NCBI GenBank assembly: GCA_031272305.1
Contig: JAISUA010000049.1
Coordinates: forward strand, 1-5,513
Direction: 5' to 3'
Length of the DNA: 5,513 bases
Source: Clostridioides sp.
GTDB taxonomy: Bacteria > Bacillota > Clostridia > Peptostreptococcales > Peptostreptococcaceae
A program made the position numbers and the translations under genes. The notes under the pieces were generated by a model. That model had not been told where the DNA came from, made no database searches, and saw nothing but the letters and a program-made list of their open reading frames with translations. Each line of letters opens with the position of its first letter. Position 1 is the first letter of the stretch. This document shows positions 1-4,571 of this stretch, piece after piece.

Positions 1-21
1 ATTATTTTTTTTTATAATGTT

Positions 22-50
22 TTGACAATTTATATTGTCAATATTATAAT
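22..50 (+). promoter_or_regulatory. Consensus sigma-A promoter overlapped by a palindrome
   Basis: TTGACA (22-27) and TATAAT (45-50) match both consensus boxes exactly with the optimal 17-base spacing on the plus strand; initiation is expected near 57. The -35 box is the left arm of the near-perfect palindrome TTGACAA-TTTATA-TTGTCAA (22-41), a possible operator. The right arm also gives TTGACA on the minus strand, with TATAAA 19 bases further (16-11), a weaker promoter pointing out of the window. No gene with a ribosome binding site follows on the plus strand. Confidence 0.5.
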
Positions 51-111
51 CAATTATTTATGATCAGTTCAAAATTTTACACGAATAAATATATATCAAG
101 AAAAATACATT

Positions 112-158
112 ATATTATATTAAATCTATTCATAATATTATATTAAATCTATTCATAA
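112..158. repeat. Perfect 23-bp tandem duplication
   Basis: Bases 112-134 and 135-157 are identical, beginning ATATTATATTAAATC and ending TATTCATA; base 158 matches one further position. Perfect identity suggests a recent slippage event. It is AT-rich with no evident function. Confidence 0.9.
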
Positions 159-222
159 AAATTTCTTAAAACTTCTATATAAGATAGCGTAAAATATTTT
201 TTATAATTACTTTTAAAAAGTC

Positions 223-318
223 TAAATGTACAAATATGCAAATATATAAATTTATCAATGTATAAATACGTAAATCTACAAATATGCAAATATATAAATT
301 TATTAATGTATAAATGTA
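223..318. repeat. Nested octamer repeat: twelve 8-bp units forming two 48-bp copies
   Basis: The stretch divides cleanly into twelve octamers of the type YAAATNTR: TAAATGTA, CAAATATG, CAAATATA, TAAATTTA, TCAATGTA, TAAATACG, then a second set of six in the same order. The two 48-bp halves (223-270 and 271-318) differ at two of the first 45 bases and at the last three. This indicates an ancient octamer expansion followed by a recent 48-bp duplication. No reading frame or binding site is evident. Confidence 0.85.
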
Positions 319-407
319 TAACCTAAATAAAAGTCTATACAAAATATTGACACTGACTTATATGATATCTCTATTACTTAAATAATTTATAGATTTTTTA
401 TATATGA

Positions 408-454
408 TTATATGCTGATAACTATATATCTATAACTGTATTATCAGCATATAA
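408..454. repeat. 14-bp perfect inverted repeat downstream of prdF
   Basis: TTATATGCTGATAA (408-421) and TTATCAGCATATAA (441-454) are exact reverse complements, with a 19-base loop. Only 3 of 14 pairs are G-C. No U-run follows on the minus strand, and only a weak U-rich stretch (TTATTTT, 459-465) on the plus strand. It could mark the 3' end of the prd mRNA or of a plus-strand transcript, but a standard intrinsic terminator is not supported. Confidence 0.6.
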
Positions 455-458
455 CCAA

Positions 459-626
459 TTATTTTAATATAAATCTATATTCAATAGAATGTTTATCAAA
501 TCTTTTTAACACAAATCCACATTAAATAGAACCTTTATATGATTAATTTAATATAAATCCAAATTTAATAGAATTTAGATTAGATTATTTTAATATGAAT
601 CCGTATTTAACAGGATCTTCATCATC
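459..626 (-). repeat. Four 42-bp in-phase repeats: the last 14 codons of prdF and three decayed copies
   Basis: Segments 585-626 (the coding end of prdF), 543-584, 501-542 and 459-500 line up at exactly 42 bp without gaps. By eye, 585-626 and 543-584 agree at 30 of 42 bases, 543 and 501 copies at 29, and 543 and 459 copies at 33. In the prdF frame, the true end reads DDEDPVKYGFILK-stop; the copies read SNLNSIKFGFILN-stop, SYKGSI-stop-CGFVLKR and FDKHSIEYRFILK-stop. The family-conserved C-terminus lies in the gene copy, so the gene end was probably multiplied into the spacer rather than the reverse. The copies lie after the prdF stop and are not translated unless read through. Confidence 0.82.
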
Positions 627-1592
627 AAACATAAAGTTATTGAATCCTGTGATATAAGCAGATCCAGTAATCTTAGGAATTACAGCGTCAAATTCGCCTT
701 CTTTTGTTTCTTCAACTATTTCACCATAGAATAGTGTTCCTAGAATACTTTCATATACAAATTTTTCTCCAACTTTAAGTTCACCTTTTGCATGTAGAGT
801 TGCAAGTTTTGCACTTGTTCCTGTACCACAAGGAGATCTATCTACTTGTCCTTGTCCAAATATAACAACATTCTTGTAAGTTGCTTCTGGATGAGTTGGC
901 TTATCGTAAATTTCTATTAGGTCAACTGTTTTTATATGAGCAAGAGTAGGATGTTGTATTTCTATTTTTTCATTTATAATATCTCTTAATTTCATAGCTA
1001 GTTTAGTTAATTGACCAGCATTTTCAGGTAGTATTTCCATTTTGAATTGGCTTGCATGTACTATTGCAAAGAAACTTCCTCCAAATGCTATATCAAATTT
1101 AACTGTTCCTAATTCAGGCATTTCAACTTCTTGATTTTCTTTGTATAAGAATGCAGGCACGTTGCAGAAAGATACGCTTTTTGCTTTTCCATCTACTACA
1201 GTAACTTCTCCTCTTACCATTCCTGCTGGAGTTTCTTGTACAACTTTAGTTATAGGTTCTGTAACTTCTACCATTCCTGTTTCAACAGCAACAGCCATAG
1301 CAGCTATAGTGTTATGTCCACACATATTTAGGTATCCGCCACCATCCATAAAGATGATACCATAATCAGCTTCTTGATTGCATGGAGCAGTCATAACAGC
1401 ACCAAACATATCATTGTGACCTCTTGGTTCTAGCATTATACCAGTTCTTATATGATCATAATGATCTTCTAAGTATTGTTTCTTTTCTGCCATTGTGTTA
1501 CCTTTGATGTTAGGAATTCCTCCTACTACTATTCTTGCAGCTTCTCCAGCTGTATGTGAATCTATTGCTTGAATACCTCTAGAAAATTTCAT
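585..1592 (-). CDS. prdF: Proline racemase PrdF
   Basis: A 335-residue member of the proline racemase/hydroxyproline epimerase family, full length. It interconverts L- and D-proline with two cysteines acting as acid and base; both are present, Cys91 in NMCGHN and Cys255 in DRSPCGTGTS. The N-terminal IDSHTAGEAARIVVGG and the EPRGHNDMFG block are typical of the family. No signal peptide is present, so it is cytoplasmic. It supplies D-proline, the true substrate of PrdAB. GGGGG at 1600-1604 lies 7 bases before the ATG, and the prdE stop is 21 bases upstream. The C-terminus DPVKYGFILK is followed directly by three decayed copies of its own coding end (459-584). Proline racemase rather than 4-hydroxyproline epimerase is favoured by the operon context and overall resemblance to clostridial PrdF. 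Confidence 0.97.
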   Translation of the reverse strand: MKFSRGIQAIDSHTAGEAARIVVGGIPNIKGNTMAEKKQYLEDHYDHIRTGIMLEPRGHNDMFGAVMTAPCNQEADYGIIFMDGGGYLNMCGHNTIAAMAVAVETGMVEVTEPITKVVQETPAGMVRGEVTVVDGKAKSVSFCNVPAFLYKENQEVEMPELGTVKFDIAFGGSFFAIVHASQFKMEILPENAGQLTKLAMKLRDIINEKIEIQHPTLAHIKTVDLIEIYDKPTHPEATYKNVVIFGQGQVDRSPCGTGTSAKLATLHAKGELKVGEKFVYESILGTLFYGEIVEETKEGEFDAVIPKITGSAYITGFNNFMFDDEDPVKYGFILK

Positions 1593-1613
1593 ATTATTTC
1601 CCCCTACTGTTCT

Positions 1614-2093
1614 TTATTTATTTTTTTCTTCTGCTTTTCTCATTTTCAGCTTCAAAAATGCCAACGCTTTCTTTGAATCTAATTCATCGACATTATTTTC
1701 GCCTACTACTTCTGTTTCAATTCCTTCTTGTGATTTATTCATATCGACAATTGTATCCATGTATTTGTTTGAAACTACAAACTTTCCTTGTACTCCATTG
1801 AAAGTTACTCCTACAACAGGAATATTTCTTTTTCCAACTTCTTCGAATGTATTGGCAAAATCAACATGTGAATTTCCCCATCCGTCACAAGATATTATAG
1901 CACCATCTGCTCTCATAGCTTCAAGCCATACTGCAAGTCTTTGACCTACAAGGTTCTTGTATTTGTTCTCTTGAGGAGTTCCTAATACAACAACTCCCAA
2001 CAAATCTACATCTGTATCATTTGATACAACTTCTAAAAGAGGATCTCTGAAATGATGTAAACTTGTTTCCTTTGTTGAAGGTCCTACTCCCAT
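1614..2093 (-). CDS. prdE: PrdE, PrdA C-terminal-half homologue lacking the pyruvoyl cysteine
   Basis: A 159-residue protein starting at ATG 2093; GGAGG at 2101-2105 is 7 bases upstream. It resembles the pyruvoyl (C-terminal) subunit of PrdA. The start MGVGPSTKETS aligns with PrdA TCIGPASKEMS, so the initiator Met takes the place of the Thr before the cleavage site and Gly takes the place of the cysteine that becomes pyruvoyl. Further shared blocks are the DVDLLGVVVLGTPQ region, DGAIISCDGWGNSHVDFA and VVGVTFNGVQGKFVVSNKYM. It therefore cannot form a pyruvoyl group by the PrdA route, at least from this position. A lysine/glutamate-rich helix ends the protein. It is separated from prdD by 484 bases of repeats and from prdF by 21 bases, so prdE and prdF are probably cotranscribed. 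The role is unproven; it probably pairs with PrdD. Confidence 0.93.
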   Translation of the reverse strand: MGVGPSTKETSLHHFRDPLLEVVSNDTDVDLLGVVVLGTPQENKYKNLVGQRLAVWLEAMRADGAIISCDGWGNSHVDFANTFEEVGKRNIPVVGVTFNGVQGKFVVSNKYMDTIVDMNKSQEGIETEVVGENNVDELDSKKALAFLKLKMRKAEEKNK

Positions 2094-2170
2094 AAAAACA
2101 CCTCCGAAAAATTAAAATTTTAGCTATAATCTTACTTTAGTTTTTATAAATCATAAATCATAATAGAATC

Positions 2171-2251
2171 TTTATTTGTAATTAAACAAACAATATTGCA
2201 TAATTCAACTTTTGTTTTGCAATTAAACAAACAAGTTTATATAATTTAACG
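2171..2251. repeat. 41-bp tandem duplication
   Basis: Bases 2171-2210 and 2212-2251 agree at 31 of 40 positions when shifted by 41 bases. The best-conserved core, AATTAAACAAACAA, is at 2180-2193 and 2221-2234. It directly adjoins the 95-bp hairpin array in the prdD-prdE gap. The copies contain no hairpin that I can see, and the sequence is AT-rich. Confidence 0.7.
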
Positions 2252-2258
2252 CTTATAT

Positions 2259-2565
2259 TATGATAAGACTTGCAAAAACTTATTTTTAAAGCAATGTTGC
2301 AAGTCTTGATATTCGAAGTTCTGAAAGCTCCGCTTTCGATTGAAATGAACTTATCATAATAAGACTTATCATCACTTAAAGAAAATCAAATTAGATAAGT
2401 CTAGTTATTCAAAGTGCGAAAACATACGTTTTCTATCATATACGCTTCTCATAATAAGACTTATAGGAACTTGAAATAAAATCAAGGTAATAAGTCTTGA
2501 TATTCGAACATAAATTTTCGTTTTTCAACGAAAATCTAGTTCTCATAATAAGACTTATAAGAACT
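2259..2565. repeat. Three ~95-bp tandem units of alternating hairpins, plus a partial fourth
   Basis: The motif CATAATAAGACTT starts at 2355, 2450 and 2544, with a variant (TATGATAAGACTT) at 2259, so the period is 96, 95 and 94 bp. Each unit holds hairpin P1, linker GATATTC (GTTATTC in unit 2), hairpin P2, and linker TCATAATA. P1 stems are 2265-2275/2297-2307 (11 bp), 2362-2370/2394-2402 (9 bp) and 2456-2464/2490-2498 (9 bp). P2 inner stems are 2323-2328/2332-2337, 2418-2423/2428-2433 and 2514-2522/2527-2535. Stem sequences differ between units while pairing is kept, which points to selection on structure. It sits between prdD and prdE and would be transcribed with the operon. No U-run follows any hairpin. 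The function is unknown to me. Confidence 0.85.
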
Positions 2566-2577
2566 AAATTTAAAAAT

Positions 2578-3336
2578 CTAAGTCATAGATCTAAGTATGC
2601 CATCTCTGAATTCATTAGGAGATAAAACCATAGGCATATTGCACATATCAATAATTGATACTCCATCTGCAAAACCACTTGGTTCACTCATAAACATCAT
2701 ATTGTCATACATAGCTCCCTGTCCTGCGATTTCTTTCACAATTACAACTTTCTTTTTGCCTGGTCTGACTATATCAAAATACTCTTGAGAGTCATATGAA
2801 TTTCTTCCATCCTCGTATTTAAGAACTTCTCTAATTTCTTGAATATAATCATCACAAACTCGAAACGATTCAAGTGCCAAATCTCTTGCAAAAGGAAGAT
2901 CTCCTTTCAAAGTTACATCCATATGGATGATATAATCATTTGGTCCTGGTGTTCCTCGTTTTCCAAGCATTAATTTTTCACTCAGTATTCCTTCAGATGA
3001 GCCAAATTCATGCATTTGTCTTCCATTCTTATCTACACCTGTAAGCATAACATATACTCCTGTAAGTGTATGAGTAATACCTTCACCTATTCTACCCAAT
3101 ACTTTTGTAGAAATAGGTATTATATCCATAATCGTGTTAATTTCTCTATTATGGTCACCAGGTTTGATAATTTCTACATCTATTTTTTCGATGACTTTAC
3201 AAGTTTTTAGTAAATTTTCTAAAATATCTTCTTTTATTGTAAGTATATCTTTATTTATAGATGTTTTCTTTCCAAATACGACCTCATTGATATGAAATGG
3301 TCTTATAACAAGTTTTCTTAAAATTTTCTCTTCCAT
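2578..3336 (-). CDS. prdD: PrdD, PrdA N-terminal-half homologue
   Basis: From ATG 3336 it encodes 252 residues. A TTG three codons earlier (3345) would add Met-Gly-Ser, but GAGG at 3347-3350 is one base from the TTG and 10 from the ATG, so the ATG is chosen. The C-terminal 60 residues match the part of PrdA just before its cleavage site: KKVVIVKEIAGQGAMYDN against KKVVIVKEIMGQGAMHDN, then MVLSPNEFRDGILRSMT against VVLSPLEVLDGGIHALT. The protein stops (TAG, 2578-2580) at the residue that precedes the pyruvoyl-forming cysteine in PrdA. It is thus like the PrdA beta (proenzyme N-terminal) subunit without the cleavage step. The motif GKRGTPGPNDYIIHMDVTLKGDLPF is typical of this family. No signal peptide or membrane segment is seen. 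Its biochemical role is not established to my knowledge; an accessory role with PrdE is inferred. Confidence 0.93.
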   Translation of the reverse strand: MEEKILRKLVIRPFHINEVVFGKKTSINKDILTIKEDILENLLKTCKVIEKIDVEIIKPGDHNREINTIMDIIPISTKVLGRIGEGITHTLTGVYVMLTGVDKNGRQMHEFGSSEGILSEKLMLGKRGTPGPNDYIIHMDVTLKGDLPFARDLALESFRVCDDYIQEIREVLKYEDGRNSYDSQEYFDIVRPGKKKVVIVKEIAGQGAMYDNMMFMSEPSGFADGVSIIDMCNMPMVLSPNEFRDGILRSMT

Positions 3337-3406
3337 AGAACCCAATCCTCAACTTTCGTGTCCTATTGGTTTATTTTTTTATTTATATAAACTTATATGA
3401 ATTTAT

Positions 3407-3453
3407 GCAAATAATCTCCTACCTGCCAAACTGCAGACAGGAGATCTATTTGC
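3407..3453 (-). promoter_or_regulatory. Long interrupted stem-loop in the prdB-prdD gap
   Basis: GCAAATA (3407-3413) pairs with TATTTGC (3447-3453), TCTCCT (3415-3420) with AGGAGA (3439-3444), and CTG (3423-3425) with CAG (3433-3435), separated by small internal loops. It is the most GC-rich non-coding piece in the window. No run of U follows in either direction, so it is not a standard intrinsic terminator. It may protect the prdAB mRNA 3' end, act as a partial terminator, or lie in the leader of prdD. Confidence 0.55.
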
Positions 3454-3476
3454 TTTATCAAACTTATTTTGTTAGT

Positions 3477-3504
3477 ATTATAGTTTAATTTTTATCTCTG
3501 TAAA
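3477..3504 (-). promoter_or_regulatory. Possible internal sigma-A promoter for prdDEF
   Basis: On the minus strand TTTACA (3504-3499, five of six consensus bases) is followed after 16 bases by TATAAT (3482-3477, six of six). It begins 8 bases beyond the prdB stop and points towards prdD. Transcription would start near 3470, giving a leader of about 130 bases that contains the 3407-3453 stem-loop. In AT-rich DNA such matches arise by chance, so this is only a candidate. The operon is probably also read from upstream of prdA. Confidence 0.38.
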
Positions 3505-3511
3505 CTAGTTA

Positions 3512-4237
3512 TTATACTTGTGCATGGTATTCATATGGTAATGTTACTATTTTACCAGCTGAAGGTATTTCAACTAATTGTTTTAATGTATCCTTCAAAA
3601 TACCTGTTTGCATTTCTACATTGTGTGGTTGTCCAGCATTTGCACCCATTGGTACCAATGGAGCAACGGCTCTTGGAGTTCCGTTTTGTCTTACTACTGG
3701 AGGAAGAGCTGCTATTATTATAGTTGGTATACCAGCTGCTTCTATTGCTCTCTGCACGATCACGGCAGTTCTATGACAAGTACCTCAGCCAGCTGTCATA
3801 ACTACGCCATCTACGCCTTCTTCTTTAAGTTTTGCAGCGATTTCTGGACCAGTTTTTTCTGTAAATGCAGTTTGGTCTCCACCACCACCCATGAAAGCAT
3901 AGTGTACAGGTGCAACACCTTTTATATATCCTTCTTTTGCTAATTCGTGTAATCTATCTATAGGGAACATACAGTTAACATCTTTATTAACGTCACCGTT
4001 GTCATATCCACCATGTGATACCATTAAATCACTTGATAAAGCTGTATCAGGAACTTCTCTGTAAGTTGTATCTCCTGCTAGATTAAATCTTTTATCACTT
4101 TTTAAATGAACACCTGCCGCTGTTGCTAGTGCAATTGTCATATCTTTAAGTTCTTTTGTTACAGGAGCCCAAACCGGAGGAGGTGTTATTGGCACGAATA
4201 TCTCAGATTGAAGTCCTTTTACTGTTGTTAGACTCAT
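3512..4237 (-). CDS. prdB: D-proline reductase selenoprotein subunit PrdB (in-frame UGA = selenocysteine)
   Basis: Two same-frame pieces, 150 residues (4237-3788) and 90 residues (3784-3515), are joined by a TGA at 3785-3787. Read as selenocysteine (residue 151), this gives a 241-residue protein, the usual size of the ~26 kDa PrdB subunit. The surrounding residues VVMTAG-U-GTCHRTA match the known PrdB active-site pattern (Sec near position 152 in C. sticklandii), and both sides show PrdB-like sequence, so a nonsense mutation is unlikely. PrdB is related to the selenoprotein B subunit of glycine reductase. Its Sec acts with the PrdA pyruvoyl group to cleave the D-proline C-N bond. The nearby Cys154 may form a selenenylsulfide with it. 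AAGGAG at 4245-4250 lies 7 bases before the ATG, which overlaps the upstream stop. A GTG at 3763 could be mistaken for the start of a separate ORF. Confidence 0.97.
3752..3787 (-). promoter_or_regulatory. Selenocysteine UGA codon and candidate bacterial SECIS hairpin of prdB
   Basis: In the mRNA, 16 bases follow the UGA (3785-3787) before the stretch CUGCCGUGAUCGUGCAG (3768-3752). This can fold as CUGC/GCAG plus CG/CG with one bulged U on the 3' arm and a UGAU tetraloop containing G. The loop begins 22 bases after the UGA, in the usual range for SelB-dependent bacterial SECIS elements. The hairpin lies within coding sequence, as expected in bacteria. The fold was drawn by eye; the UGA recoding itself is much more certain than the exact hairpin. 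Confidence 0.65.
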
Positions 4238-4536
4238 TATTTTTCTCCTTTCTTTTTCTCTTGCATTCTTTTAATTACTTTTTCTCTAAAGTTTTTTTCA
4301 TTCGTTATATTTCTCAAGTATTCTTCATTTGGTTCAGGGCCTAATACTTCCGGATAGGTCATCAGAAATCCTACTTCTTGTCCCAATTTAAGTGTATCTT
4401 CTGCAATCAACATTCTGTGAGGAATCTTGAATTGCCCAAGACGACCTTTCAGATCAATTGTTACACTAGCATCCGTAATTTCTACGATTACGCCTTCAAA
4501 CATTCTTTCTGAAGAAATATATTTTAATCTATCCAT
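4237..4536 (-). CDS. Conserved small protein between prdA and prdB, function unknown
   Basis: A 99-residue protein starting at ATG 4536, with GGGAG at 4546-4550. It has no signal peptide or membrane segment. Residues 10-60 alternate hydrophobic and polar positions (FEGVIVEITDASVTIDLKGR), suggesting a small beta-barrel or SH3/OB-like fold. The C-terminal third is charged and probably helical, ending in a lysine-rich tail (KRMQEKKKGEK). A gene of this size occupies the same place between prdA and prdB in other Clostridia as I recall, and resembles the family named CBO2463/CBO2479 after Clostridium botulinum loci; that label is from memory. Its position, and a one-base overlap with prdB, suggest a role in assembly, maturation or stability of the PrdA/PrdB complex, but nothing in the sequence proves it. 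It contains no cysteine, so a redox role is unlikely. Confidence 0.88.
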   Translation of the reverse strand: MDRLKYISSERMFEGVIVEITDASVTIDLKGRLGQFKIPHRMLIAEDTLKLGQEVGFLMTYPEVLGPEPNEEYLRNITNEKNFREKVIKRMQEKKKGEK

Positions 4537-4539
4537 TCG
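4237..4539 (-). other. Coding span of the small ORF plus upstream triplet; see the CDS entry for exact limits
   Basis: Marks the tight prdA-small ORF-prdB junction. The small ORF starts 35 bases after the prdA stop, with GGGAG at 4546-4550 as ribosome binding site (9-base spacing). It ends in TAATG, where its TAA stop (4237-4239) shares one base with the ATG of prdB (4235-4237). This arrangement suggests translational coupling of the small protein to PrdB. Confidence 0.6.
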
Positions 4540-4571
4540 TAATTTCTCCCTTACTATAATTTATTAAAATA

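Larger units (their letters stand above)
1..584. other. Non-coding, very AT-rich region downstream of prdF
   Basis: No reading frame with a ribosome binding site or recognisable product was found on either strand. The region contains the promoter/palindrome at 22-50, the repeats at 112-158, 223-318 and 459-584, and the inverted repeat at 408-454. About 90 bases between 319 and 407 show nothing clear apart from an isolated TTGACA at 347-352 without a good -10 box. Confidence 0.7.

Noticed and set aside
60..146. A 28-codon plus-strand ORF starting ATGATCAGT just after the consensus promoter, possibly leaderless
   Set aside because: There is no ribosome binding site, the composition is that of random AT-rich DNA, and it ends inside the 23-bp repeat.
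347..377. Second plus-strand promoter from TTGACA at 347
   Set aside because: The nearest -10-like sequence, TATTAC, is at a 19-base spacing and is weak.
408..454. Intrinsic terminator of the prd operon
   Set aside because: The stem is perfect but nearly all A-T, and on the minus strand it is followed by a mixed A/T sequence, not a U-run. It is kept only as an inverted repeat.
1141..1365. Plus-strand ORFs over prdF, prdE, prdD, prdB and prdA
   Set aside because: They are antisense shadows of well-identified minus-strand genes, without ribosome binding sites or recognisable products.
2259..2565. CRISPR array
   Set aside because: The repeated part is a long hairpin unit with diverging stems, not short identical repeats with unique equal spacers, and no cas gene is present.
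3337..3345. TTG start for prdD giving three more residues
   Set aside because: The GAGG site is only one base from the TTG but 10 from the ATG at 3336.
3408..3430. Sigma-54 promoter (-24/-12) on the minus strand, suggested by TTGGCAGG and TTTGC
   Set aside because: The GG and GC elements are not at the required 10-base spacing, and both lie in arms of the stem-loop.
3512..3763. A separate 83-residue ORF beginning at GTG 3763
   Set aside because: It is the C-terminal part of PrdB after the selenocysteine UGA. It lacks a ribosome binding site and continues the PrdB sequence in the same frame.
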